Origin: Methylobacillus flagellatus
GTDB taxonomy: Bacteria; Pseudomonadota; Gammaproteobacteria; Burkholderiales; Methylophilaceae
Length of the DNA: 64,000 nt
Direction of reading: 5' to 3'
Assembly (NCBI RefSeq): GCF_005502435.1
Contig: NZ_SCOU01000002.1
Coordinates: 372,001 to 436,000 of the forward strand
Below are positions 8,488 through 15,564 of the stretch, in pieces (position 1 is the first letter of the stretch; each line of letters starts with the position of its first letter). The position numbers were made by a program, and so were the translations under genes. Below the pieces are notes generated by a model. It worked only from the letters and a program-made list of their open reading frames with translations, had not been told where the DNA came from and ran no database searches.

Positions 8488-8705
8488 GCCGCCACCTGAC
8501 TGGCCTTGGCTTTTGCAGCCTGTGCCTGGCGGGTAATGGTGTAGTTGAGATCTACCTTGAGATTGATAGGCAGATCGATAAACGCACGGTAGGCGTGCGC
8601 CATGCCCTGCTGCCAGCCAGCCTCACGCAGCAGCGCGATCTTTTGCCCTGGCGTGGATTTATCCCAGCGCCGTTGCGCGGAGAGGAAGTGATCTTCGGTG
8701 TGCAT
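8484..8705 (-). CDS. Hypothetical phage protein, first gene of leftward operon
   Basis: This is a 73-aa protein with strong AAGGAGG 8 bp before its ATG. It is the first gene read from the leftward promoter at 8738-8767, the position of N in lambda. It is basic at the C-terminus (RQAQAAKAKASQVAA) and contains WDKSTPGQKIALLREAGW. No similarity to a known antiterminator is visible; position alone makes that idea worth testing. Confidence 0.75.
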   Translation of the reverse strand: MHTEDHFLSAQRRWDKSTPGQKIALLREAGWQQGMAHAYRAFIDLPINLKVDLNYTITRQAQAAKAKASQVAA

Positions 8706-8737
8706 CTGCGAAACCTCCTTGTCGGTGAGTTTCGCAG

Positions 8738-8783
8738 ATACTACACACCATGTTTACTAAATGTCAAACACCGTGTGTAGTAT
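8738..8783. promoter_or_regulatory. Leftward early promoter with paired operators (OL/PL type)
   Basis: On the minus strand TTGACA (8767-8762), 18 bp and TAGTAT (8743-8738) form a strong promoter for the leftward operon. It overlaps two inverted copies of a motif AAACA(T/C)-N2-TGTGTAGTAT, at 8738-8755 and 8766-8783. The same motif pair lies at 10101-10142, so both are probably bound by the repressor encoded between them. Confidence 0.8.
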
Positions 8784-8850
8784 TTTGGTTTCGAAGTACA
8801 CAAAAGTAGATCAAATTTCTACAAGGGCTAAAAATTTGCAGTGTCGAGGG

Positions 8851-9160
8851 CAACAAAAAACCCGGCGAAGCGGGTTTGCATTTGTTAAAACGGAAGTCAA
8901 TTTCCTTGCTTTACGCCTAACCTAATCAAAAAATTGGGTAAACCCTTTTGGTTTACCCAGTTCGTTGTGCAACAAAAAATCCCGCCGAAGCGGGTTTGCA
9001 TTTGTTAAAACGGAAGTCAATTTCCTTGCTTTACGCCTAACGTAATCAAAAAATTGGGTAAACCCTTTTGGTTTACCCAGTTCGTTGTGCAACAAAAAAA
9101 CCCGCCGAAGCGGGTTTGCATTTGTTAAAACGGAAGTCAATTTCCTTGCTTTACGCCTAG
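8851..9160. repeat. 120-bp tandem repeats, 2.6 copies, with hairpins
   Basis: The unit repeats with a period of 120 bp (two full copies and a partial third) with only a few differences. Each unit has two hairpins: AAACCCG-CCGAA-GCGGGTTT, and TGGGTAAACC-CTTTT-GGTTTACCCA in the first two. Each also has the string GCGTAAAGCAAGGAAATTGA, which is the last codons and stop of the 9137-9649 gene. So the gene's 3' end plus its terminator has been tandemly copied. It insulates the repressor transcript from the leftward promoter. Confidence 0.9.
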
Positions 9161-9649
9161 TGTTACCCAGCTACCTTCGGTGTAAATCAGCATGCACTCA
9201 AAGTTGACCAGGCGCAGCGCACCAAAGCCGTTCTCAGCCCGCACAGGGAACACCACTCGCCAGGCGCCCGTCTCATCCTTGTTTGCTGAGGCCTCACTAG
9301 TGTGAGCGAACTCGGCGCTATCCGGGTTGTGCAAGTGCTGTTTGATCATCTGCATGCAGTGGGCTTTAGCGCCATAGGCTTCATCGTAGGGTTCTGGGGC
9401 CTTCTTAAAGCCAGAGTTGGGGGTGAACCAAATCATGCCGATAGTGGCTGATATGCCAAGCAGCATCCAGAAAATCATTCCGTAAAAGAAGTTTCGGTTA
9501 TTTTTTTGGGGTGGGCTGTTGGCTGTAGCAACTTGAATGGTGTTGTGGGATGAGTGGAGGGAGAGTTCAACTGGCGCCCCACAATTCGGGCAGGTCGTTG
9601 CTTTGTCGCTTAAAGACTTCCAGCACTCAACGCACTTGATCAGCGCCAT
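9137..9649 (-). CDS. Zinc-ribbon membrane protein in rex position
   Basis: This is a 170-aa protein with an N-terminal zinc ribbon (C6, C9, C20, C23 in KCVECWKSL and CPNCGAP), a linker, one membrane segment at about 53-74 (FFYGMIFWMLLGISATIGMI) and a C-terminal domain with KQHLHNPDSAEFAH. It lies downstream of the repressor on the same strand between the two operators, so it should be expressed in the lysogen. That is the place of lambda rexAB and other exclusion genes; a superinfection-exclusion role is inferred from position only. Confidence 0.8.
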   Translation of the reverse strand: MALIKCVECWKSLSDKATTCPNCGAPVELSLHSSHNTIQVATANSPPQKNNRNFFYGMIFWMLLGISATIGMIWFTPNSGFKKAPEPYDEAYGAKAHCMQMIKQHLHNPDSAEFAHTSEASANKDETGAWRVVFPVRAENGFGALRLVNFECMLIYTEGSWVTLGVKQGN

Positions 9650-9717
9650 GTTCTACCCCGAAGTTGAATTCCATTTGTACTTGAATCCGGATCACGTTGG
9701 ATTTTCCTGAGGCGTGA

Positions 9718-10065
9718 TTAGGCAGACTTTCCGTTTTTGTCCGGTTCAGCAAGCGAATTGCCAATTTTCACCATATTGTCTTGTTCATATGAAGACATCT
9801 GTTGCATGGCTTTCAATACAGTCCTTTGCTGCCGGGTAAGAGAATAGTCTGCACTGATCATTTCTCCTGTACCGTCTTCTAACCAAAAGGGGTTGCAACC
9901 TATGACTTTGCTAATTCCCATTAACTTGTTTTTAGGTAAACCTCTATTTTTCCAGTTGGTCATCACCTGATCGGAGACATTTAACAACCTGGCAGTCTCA
10001 GCTGGGCCATTGCAGTTCTTAATTTGTTGAGCTGCTTCAATCAATCTTTCGTAAGTTTTTTTCAT
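9718..10065 (-). CDS. CI-like lysogeny repressor without peptidase domain
   Basis: This is a 115-aa protein starting MKKTYERLIEAAQQ. Residues about 20-60 form a CI-type helix-turn-helix (GPAETARLLNVSDQVMTNW, RGLPKNKLMGISKVIGCNPFWLEDG). The C-terminal 45 residues are helical and lack the S24 autoprotease domain, so RecA-stimulated self-cleavage is not expected. It is divergent from the Cro-like gene, with the operator between them. Confidence 0.85.
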   Translation of the reverse strand: MKKTYERLIEAAQQIKNCNGPAETARLLNVSDQVMTNWKNRGLPKNKLMGISKVIGCNPFWLEDGTGEMISADYSLTRQQRTVLKAMQQMSSYEQDNMVKIGNSLAEPDKNGKSA

Positions 10066-10100
10066 TGTTTTGTGATGGTATTTAGTAGACGAGCGGCGTG

Positions 10101-10142
10101 CTACACAGTGTGTTTGCAATAACTAAACACAATGTGTAGTAT
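10101..10142. promoter_or_regulatory. Rightward early promoter with paired operators (OR/PR type)
   Basis: TTGCAA (10114-10119), 17 bp and TAGTAT (10137-10142) form a plus-strand promoter. Two inverted copies of the AAACAC-N2-TGTGTAG motif (10101-10117 and 10125-10142) overlap it. The predicted start of transcription is near 10149, two bases before the ATG of the Cro-like gene. Confidence 0.8.
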
Positions 10143-10150
10143 TGGCGCCC

Positions 10151-10378
10151 ATGGACATCACAACCGTTATCGACAAGTACGGCCCGGCATATATTGCTGC
10201 CCAGCTGCATACAACCTCGCAGCGTGTTAATAATTGGAAATCGCGGGGCGTCCCGCTCAATTCCGCTATAGCATTTTGTGCAGCTGTTGGCTGGGAGATA
10301 ACCCCGAATCAGCTCTATCCTCAGAACTATCCAAATCCAACTGACGGACTGCCTACAGAGTTGAGAGCCTCTGTATGA
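10151..10378 (+). CDS. Cro-like regulator
   Basis: This is a 75-aa protein, MDITTVIDKYGPAYIAAQL, with a compact HTH (AAQLHTTSQRVNNWKSRGVP then NSAIAFCAAVGWEITPNQLYP) of the YdaS/Cro type. No ribosome site precedes the ATG, and the promoter places the transcript start at or next to it, so the message may be leaderless. It is the first gene of the rightward operon, opposite the repressor. Confidence 0.88.
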   Translation: MDITTVIDKYGPAYIAAQLHTTSQRVNNWKSRGVPLNSAIAFCAAVGWEITPNQLYPQNYPNPTDGLPTELRASV

Positions 10379-10692
10379 CAGGCCCGTTTGACGCATCAGA
10401 TTCACGCTTCCTCCCCACCCGTCCCGGCCGCGATGCCGGGGCGGCATTTTTTTGCCCGCAGGTAGCTGCCTTGAACAGCGCTGACCAGGGCGTGATCGAT
10501 GGCCAGCGGTTGCCCACAGCCATTGCACTGGCTTGCGAACCTGAATGGGTGGGGATTGAGTGCGGGGTCTACACGTTCTTGCCTGCATTGGCCGCAATAG
10601 CTGCATGTGTGCAGAAACTGGCTACCGCTGCTGCTGAGTTGAGTGGTCATGCCAGCCAGTGTGGTTTGGCTTTAGGACGTTTGCATGCGTAG
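10375..10692 (+). CDS. Doubtful small ORF after cro
   Basis: This is a 105-aa frame that starts by ATGA overlap with the Cro-like stop and ends overlapping the next gene by 8 bp, as expected of an operon member. Against it, a terminator hairpin lies in its first third, and the opposite strand (10402-10650) encodes an 82-aa frame with zinc-finger-like cysteines (CSYCGQC, CNGCG). The start fits, but no family is recognised. One of the two strands may be coding, or neither. Confidence 0.35.
   Translation: MTGPFDASDSRFLPTRPGRDAGAAFFCPQVAALNSADQGVIDGQRLPTAIALACEPEWVGIECGVYTFLPALAAIAACVQKLATAAAELSGHASQCGLALGRLHA
10423..10453 (+). terminator. Terminator after cro (tR1-like)
   Basis: CCCGGC and GCCGGG pair around CGCGAT, with an alternative GCCGC/GCGGC stem directly before seven T residues. 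It lies in the early rightward transcript just after the Cro-like gene, as tR1 does in lambda. Confidence 0.6.
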
Positions 10693-11242
10693 TGATACGC
10701 AGACCTTGATCGGGATAATCCGTGAGGGCGTGCAGGCCTGGCGCAAGCGGGAGGATTGGAGCCGTGAGACGGTGTGCGCGGTGCTGATCGAGAAGTTCAC
10801 CTTGCTGGGTGGCACGCGTATCACCGGCCTGGTGTTTGACCCGCCCACGCGGGACGCTTATGACCGCCAGCGCATCAGTGCTGAGCGCATTTACCGCTGG
10901 CTGGACGATGAGAGCAAGGACACCAACTTGCTGCCGGCCAATTTTATCCCTTTCTTGCTGGCGGCCTTGCCGGTGGATCTGCGCATCGAGGCGGTGGACC
11001 GGGTGCTGCAGTTGAGTAACCTGACTGTGCGGGTGCGCAACGCCAGCGAGGATGGCTGCCTGATTCAGGCGGTGCAGGACATGGCCAAGGAAAACGGTGA
11101 GGCGATCAATGCGGTGCTGAACCTGATTGATGGGGCCACCGAGGATGAGCTGCGCGCCGCGCAGCGCGAGGTGACCGAGGCAGACCGGGCCAACCGGCAC
11201 GCGCTGAAACTGATTGAGGCCTTGCTACCCCATGGCCAGTAA
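10685..11242 (+). CDS. YdaT-like phage regulatory protein
   Basis: This is a 185-aa protein. The N-terminal half (WSRETVCAVLIEKFTLLGG, then DRQRISAERIYRWLDDESK and LLPANFIPFLLAALPVDLR) has the layout of the YdaT family of lambdoid phages, found beside cro. The C-terminal half is a helical region (residues 115-185). YdaT proteins have been called toxins but probably act as CII-like regulators. The start has AGGA upstream and overlaps the helicase gene at its end. Assignment is by pattern only. Confidence 0.6.
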   Translation: MRSDTQTLIGIIREGVQAWRKREDWSRETVCAVLIEKFTLLGGTRITGLVFDPPTRDAYDRQRISAERIYRWLDDESKDTNLLPANFIPFLLAALPVDLRIEAVDRVLQLSNLTVRVRNASEDGCLIQAVQDMAKENGEAINAVLNLIDGATEDELRAAQREVTEADRANRHALKLIEALLPHGQ

Positions 11243-13697
11243 ACGCCCACCGTTACCCTTTGCGGAGATCGCCCGTTATGCGCTGGGCTTTGCCGATGCG
11301 CTGATCACCAGCTGGTTGCCCGCTGGCAAGAAGGTGGGGCATGAGTGGTCTGCCACCAACCCGAACCGCGCTGACAACAACGCGGGGAGCTTCAGCGTGA
11401 ACCTGAATACGGGTGAGTGGGGGGATTTTGCCACCGATGACAAGGGTGGTGACCTCATCAGCTTGTATGCCTACCTGCAGGGCTTGGAGCAGTACCAGGC
11501 CGCGCTGGAAGTGGCGGACGCGGTGGGCTTTACCCTGCCCGACGGGGTGATCCGCTGGCGTGCGCATAGAGATGCACCTGCGCCTAAACCCCGGCAGATC
11601 GCGCTGGATGCCAAGCCGAAGAAGATCAAAACCGCTTCCCCTTGGGTGCCGGTGCTGCCGGTGCCAGCTGATGCGCCTGCGCCACACAAGGCGCATGAGA
11701 TCCGGGGCGTGCCACAGGCCACCTGGGCCTACCGTGACGCGGCTGGCCAGTTGCTGGGCTACATCTACCGCTTTGTGACCAGTGATGGTGGCAAAGAGAC
11801 CATCCCGCATACCTATTGCCGCAACAGCCAGACCGGCCAGCATGAGTGGCGCTGGATGCAGCTACCTGACCCACGGCCCTTGTACGGCCTGGACAGGTTG
11901 GCGGCGCACCCGGATGCCTGGGTGCTGTTGGTGGAGGGCGAAAAATGCGCGGATGCGCCGCTTGAGTTGATCAAGGGCGTGCCGGTGAGCTGGCCCGGCG
12001 GTAGCAAGGCGGTGGATAAAGCTGATTTCAGCCCACTGGCCGGGCGCAAGGTGTATGCCTGGGCAGATTGCGACGCCAAGCGGGAGCCATTGAGCCGGGC
12101 AGAGAAAGAGGCGGGCGCAGACCCGCAGAGCAAGCCACTGTTGCCCGAACACAAGCAGCCCGGCATGAAGGCCATGCTGCAGATCCGCGACAAGCTACTG
12201 GCCCTGGAGCCGCCTGCTGAATTCCACTTGATTGATATCCCCGCGCCCTTGGCCAAGCCGGACGGGTGGGACATTGCGGACGCCATTGCTGAGGGCATGG
12301 ATGCGCAGGCGCTTACGGCCTTTATCCTCCGCACGCGCGAGCTTGGCCCCGCGCTCACGCTTGCTTCTAGCCAGGAGCTACCTGCTGCTGGCCATGGAAA
12401 ACCGCCTGCTACCCCACCTAAGGCTGACGCGGGAGAGGATGAAGATGGCCCTGCCTGGCGGCGGATGTTGCTGTTCAAGAAGGGTGACATGGTCGCCTGC
12501 CTGGCGAACGTGTATGACATTTTGGCGAACGATTCACGCTGGGCCGGGGTGTTGGCCTACGATGAATTCAGCCAGCGGGTGATGAAGCTGAAGCCGCCGC
12601 CTTACTACGAGCGGAACGGTGCGGTGGGCGAGTGGGATGTGCAGGACGATATCCGGACGGCCATGTGGTTGACCCGCACTTACCGGCTGAACATTACGCC
12701 AGCGCTCGCCAGCGAGGGCGTGGAGGCCGTGGCGCGTAGCCATGTGATCAACCCGCCCAAGGACTGGATGCGCAGCTTGGAGTGGGACGGCGTGAACCGG
12801 CTGGATCTTTGGATGCGCGACTTTATGGACGTGCCCATCACCAAATACAGCAAGCGCGTAGCTAGGTGGTTTTTTATGGGCATGGTGAAGCGGGTGATGG
12901 AGCCGGGTTGCCAGTTTGACTACTGCCTGGTGTTGGAAGGCCCGCAGGGCAAGAAGAAGTCATCCGCGCTGGCGGTCATTGGCGGCGATTGGTTTGGTGA
13001 CACTGACCTGGACCTGAACAACAAAGACAGCATGAGCGCGCTGCGGGGCAAGATGCTGTACGAGTTTTCTGAGATGGGCTCGGTGGCCCGCGCAGAGGCA
13101 ACCAAGCAAAAATCGTTTCTTACCCGCCGCATCGATGAATACCGCCCGGTGTATGGCCGGCGTGAGATACGTTGCCCGCGTCAGCTGGTATTTTGCGGCA
13201 GCACGAACGAGTGGGAGTGGAACAAGGACCCGACCGGCGGCCGCCGCTTTTGGCCGGTGATGGTGCAGGCTGAGATCGATGTGGAAGGCCTGAGGGAAGT
13301 GCGCGACCAGCTCTTTGCTGAGGCCGTGGCCATGGTGGATGAGGGGTTGCGGTATTGGCCCAATGCCCAGGAGCAGGCGGAGTTGTTCGACCCTGAGCAA
13401 CTGCGCAGGACCATGCAAGAGGCTTTTGTGGACATGCTGCACGACCACGTGATGAGTTACGTGGGGGAGTTCTCCCTGGCATACGCAGCGAAAGAGTGGC
13501 TGGGGCTGGATGCCTCAAAGATCACCCGTGATATTCAAACCCGGATCGGCTCGGCGCTTTATAGGCTGGGCTGCTCCAAGCATGACAAGGGCAGCAAGTC
13601 GCTGACCCGCTTTGTGTACAAGGCCCCCGAGAGAAATGGGCTGGCGTCGGACAGCGGGCAAGCGGTTGGAAAGGATGACGATGACATCCCATTCTAG
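11232..13697 (+). CDS. Phage primase-helicase, VapE type
   Basis: This is an 821-aa replication protein, start MASKRPPLPF with GAGG upstream. The N-terminal part has a primase-like domain (WSATNPNRADNNAGSFSVN, GEWGDFATDDKGGDLISLY) and a Toprim-like stretch VLLVEGEKCADAPL near 230 with WADCD near 277. The C-terminal half is a VapE-type helicase with Walker A EGPQGKKKSSAL near 568, YEFSEMG near 612 and FCGSTNEWEW near 655. It is followed directly by the iteron array, suggesting that the protein starts replication there. Confidence 0.92.
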   Translation: MASKRPPLPFAEIARYALGFADALITSWLPAGKKVGHEWSATNPNRADNNAGSFSVNLNTGEWGDFATDDKGGDLISLYAYLQGLEQYQAALEVADAVGFTLPDGVIRWRAHRDAPAPKPRQIALDAKPKKIKTASPWVPVLPVPADAPAPHKAHEIRGVPQATWAYRDAAGQLLGYIYRFVTSDGGKETIPHTYCRNSQTGQHEWRWMQLPDPRPLYGLDRLAAHPDAWVLLVEGEKCADAPLELIKGVPVSWPGGSKAVDKADFSPLAGRKVYAWADCDAKREPLSRAEKEAGADPQSKPLLPEHKQPGMKAMLQIRDKLLALEPPAEFHLIDIPAPLAKPDGWDIADAIAEGMDAQALTAFILRTRELGPALTLASSQELPAAGHGKPPATPPKADAGEDEDGPAWRRMLLFKKGDMVACLANVYDILANDSRWAGVLAYDEFSQRVMKLKPPPYYERNGAVGEWDVQDDIRTAMWLTRTYRLNITPALASEGVEAVARSHVINPPKDWMRSLEWDGVNRLDLWMRDFMDVPITKYSKRVARWFFMGMVKRVMEPGCQFDYCLVLEGPQGKKKSSALAVIGGDWFGDTDLDLNNKDSMSALRGKMLYEFSEMGSVARAEATKQKSFLTRRIDEYRPVYGRREIRCPRQLVFCGSTNEWEWNKDPTGGRRFWPVMVQAEIDVEGLREVRDQLFAEAVAMVDEGLRYWPNAQEQAELFDPEQLRRTMQEAFVDMLHDHVMSYVGEFSLAYAAKEWLGLDASKITRDIQTRIGSALYRLGCSKHDKGSKSLTRFVYKAPERNGLASDSGQAVGKDDDDIPF

Positions 13698-13703
13698 CTG
13701 CAT

Positions 13704-14022
13704 GGTGTGGAAGGTATGGAGGTATGGAAAACCCGCGCCGTTACTGGGTTTGCGCGTTCCATACCTGCCCCGAGGTGTGGAACAGGTATGGAAGCCTGAA
13801 ACCCGCGCCGTTACTGGGTTTTCCATACCTTCCATACCTTCCATACCGTTTTCTCGTGTGCACATGCGTACACACGTGCGCGTACACAGGCGCACACGCA
13901 CGCGCGCGCACGCGTATGTGTGTCTCTTTTTGGTATGGAAGGTATGGAGGTATGGAAAAGCCGCGCCAGTAAAGGGTTTGCGCGTTCCATACCTCGGCAA
14001 CAGGTCTGGAATAGGTATGGAA
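13704..14022. other. Iteron array, candidate phage replication origin
   Basis: About 14 copies of GGTATGGAA or close variants (GGTGTGGAA, GGTATGGAG, GGTCTGGAA) occur in both orientations. They are grouped in three modules, each with a hairpin-forming segment AAACCCGCGCC-N-GGGTTT between outward and inward copies (13727-13749, 13798-13821, and a diverged third at 13955-13980). The second and third modules are separated by an alternating purine-pyrimidine tract. No convincing gene fits in this stretch. The position just after the primase-helicase is typical for a phage origin. Confidence 0.75.
13856..13923. repeat. Alternating purine-pyrimidine tract (Z-DNA prone)
   Basis: About 68 bp of nearly perfect GT/AC and CG alternation (GTGTGCACATGCGTACAC..., then CGCGCGCGCACGCGTATGTG). 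Such sequence readily forms left-handed DNA under supercoiling. It sits between iteron modules of the candidate origin and could be the unwinding or structural element. Confidence 0.8.
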
Positions 14023-14327
14023 TGATGGGTCGGTTTCGGGAGTTTGATGACCTGACGCCGCCCGAGCCAGCGGCCACCAAGGCGGATATGCGAGCGAGTA
14101 TGCCAGCCGCTGCTGCGATGGTGGATGAATTGCGCCTGGTGTTCGGTGCTGACCTCAAGGTGCTGCGGGTGGAAGAAGCAGGTGCCGTGGTGGTGACCAA
14201 GGCCTACCGGCCTGATACAAGCTACCGTGCCTGCCTGACAGCCTCTGACTACCTGGAGCTGGGTGAGATCGCCCAGCGCAATGCGGATGATCTGGAAGCC
14301 AAGGCGGCGGGCAATGGAAAGAAGTAG
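14022..14327 (+). CDS. Hypothetical phage protein next to origin
   Basis: This is a 101-aa protein starting MMGRFREFDDLTPPEPAATK. The last iteron, AGGTATGGA, lies directly upstream of the tandem ATGs and may serve as ribosome site. The sequence is a small alpha/beta domain (LRLVFGADLKVLRVEEAGAV). It overlaps the next gene by 14 bp. Function is not recognised; the position suggests a role in replication or its control. Confidence 0.7.
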   Translation: MMGRFREFDDLTPPEPAATKADMRASMPAAAAMVDELRLVFGADLKVLRVEEAGAVVVTKAYRPDTSYRACLTASDYLELGEIAQRNADDLEAKAAGNGKK

Positions 14328-14520
14328 GGCGCTGCCGGTGCGGTTTTATGGTGACCCGGCCATGGCGCTGGAGCGTGAGCAGATGGATACGCTGGGGTGC
14401 ACGGCCTGCAGTTCGCATGTGCGGGTGTGCGGGAGGGTGGTGTGTTGCGATGGCAGGAACGACAGGCAAAAGGGTGTGCCCAGGATTGGGCACCGGTGTA
14501 AATGGTTTGCAGGGGAATGA
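14314..14520 (+). CDS. Small cysteine-rich phage protein
   Basis: This is a 68-aa protein with the pattern LGCTACSSHVRVCGRVVCC...HRCKW, likely a zinc-binding module. The start MERSRALPVRFYGDPAMALE overlaps the previous gene, and the stop overlaps the next start. Comparable small zinc-finger proteins are common before the late regulator in phages of this type. Function is unknown. Confidence 0.65.
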   Translation: MERSRALPVRFYGDPAMALEREQMDTLGCTACSSHVRVCGRVVCCDGRNDRQKGVPRIGHRCKWFAGE

Positions 14521-14891
14521 TGATGGTGAATACCTACGTTGAGAGTCGGTTGAATTTGTGGGCAGAGTGGCGGCACCGTAGGCTCACCGATGCGCTGGGC
14601 TACCCCAGGCGGGCCGCCTTTGTGCGTGAGCCTGGCTCGGGCTACTGGACCCCGGAGATGGAATCCGCATCTTATGAGATGGACAAGTGTGTGGTGGCGC
14701 TGATCGATGAACGCAAGCTCGCGGTGCTGGAGTGCTATGCAACCACTGGCACGCGCGAACAAAAGGCGAAGCGTCTCGGATGCTGCCTGCGCACTTATGA
14801 GTATCGGCTGGAGGCGGCAAAGATCGACCTGCTAGGCTATCTGAATGACCTGGCCGCAGGGGTGCCGCTGCCGATGAAAGAAAGAGCTTGA
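14520..14891 (+). CDS. Q-like late regulator (antitermination type)
   Basis: This is a protein of about 123 aa (tandem ATGs at 14517, 14520 and 14523; AGGGG upstream). MVNTYVESRLNLWAEWRH, YPRRAAFVREPGSGYWTPEM, CVVALIDERKLAVLECYAT and TREQKAKRLGCCLRTYEYRL match the layout of phage proteins with a sigma-70 region-4-like HTH annotated as antitermination or late regulators. It lies at the end of the early operon, before the late genes. Several terminators inside the late operon fit a need for antitermination. Confidence 0.65.
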   Translation: MMVNTYVESRLNLWAEWRHRRLTDALGYPRRAAFVREPGSGYWTPEMESASYEMDKCVVALIDERKLAVLECYATTGTREQKAKRLGCCLRTYEYRLEAAKIDLLGYLNDLAAGVPLPMKERA

Positions 14892-14945
14892 CGTGGTTTG
14901 CATGAATTCTTATCATTTCAGCTAAATTTTAGTTATTGCGTCCAG

Positions 14946-14980
14946 AACCCGCATAGGCCTCTCGCCTCTGCGGGTTTTTT
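14946..14980 (+). terminator. Terminator after the early rightward operon
   Basis: AACCCGCA and TGCGGGTT pair around a 15-nt loop, followed by a run of T residues. It separates the Q-like gene from the HNH gene. Confidence 0.85.
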
Positions 14981-14992
14981 GTTGCCCAAACC

Positions 14993-15364
14993 ATGCCAAC
15001 CAAACCGCCCAAACCCTGCAAGCAAGCTGGTTGCAGGGCGCTGGTCTATGGTGGCGCGTACTGCGAGGATCACGCGAAGCAGAGGCGCAAGCAGGTTGAG
15101 GCGCAACGGGGCACGTCAACGCAACGTGGCTATGGCTACAAGTGGCAGCAGGCCAGCAAGGGATACCTGAAGCAGCACCCGCTGTGCGAATGTGAGCAAT
15201 GCCTAGCTGGCCAGCTGCGACTGCGGCAGGCCACGGTAGTTGATCATAAGATTCCGCACCGTGGTGACATGACGCTGTTCTGGGATAGGCAGAACTGGCA
15301 GGCGATGAATAAATCCTGCCACGACAGCAAAACTGCCCGCGAGGATGGAGGCTTTGGCCTTTGA
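14993..15364 (+). CDS. HNH endonuclease
   Basis: This is a 123-aa protein with an N-terminal zinc-binding part (CKQAGCRALVYGGAYCEDH) and an HNH motif near 82-110: VVDHKIPHRGD, DRQNWQAMNKSCHDSKTARE. HNH proteins beside terminase genes often help cohesive-end packaging in HK97-like phages. The ribosome site is weak. The position before terS supports the packaging role. Confidence 0.9.
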   Translation: MPTKPPKPCKQAGCRALVYGGAYCEDHAKQRRKQVEAQRGTSTQRGYGYKWQQASKGYLKQHPLCECEQCLAGQLRLRQATVVDHKIPHRGDMTLFWDRQNWQAMNKSCHDSKTAREDGGFGL

Positions 15365-15468
15365 CCAGGGGGGTAGTAAATGTCTGAGGCCTATTGCCTC
15401 TAGACCGTATGCTTAGTTAGATTTTTTTATGCGGGAGTTGCAGGGGAGGGGGGGGTGTCCCCGATGCT

Positions 15469-15480
15469 GCAGACGTCTGC
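15469..15480. repeat. 12-bp palindrome GCAGACGTCTGC, copy 2
   Basis: A perfect palindrome, 14 bp with flanking T/A, in the gap between HNH and small terminase. Identical cores lie at 7013 and 24941. Confidence 0.6.
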
Positions 15481-15525
15481 AAACTAGATACATCCTGAGC
15501 CGAGTGCTCCACCAGGATGTCATGC

Positions 15526-15564
15526 AAGGCCCGACCGGAGTGATCCAGTCGGGCCTTTGCTTTT
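15526..15564 (+). terminator. Terminator upstream of terS
   Basis: A 10-bp perfect stem, AAGGCCCGAC with GTCGGGCCTT, and a T-rich tail. It lies within the region the late transcript must cross. Confidence 0.85.

Noticed and set aside
8922-9140. Minus-strand 72-aa frame with an internal repeat
   Set aside because: It only translates the 120-bp tandem repeat, including its terminator hairpins, and its two halves are the same sequence; no ribosome site.
8851-9160. CRISPR array
   Set aside because: The whole 120-bp unit repeats, with no short repeat and unique spacer structure and no cas genes.
13704-14022. CRISPR or coding interpretation of the short repeats
   Set aside because: The repeats are 9 bp, in both orientations and with irregular spacing; open frames through the region are low-complexity translations of the repeats.
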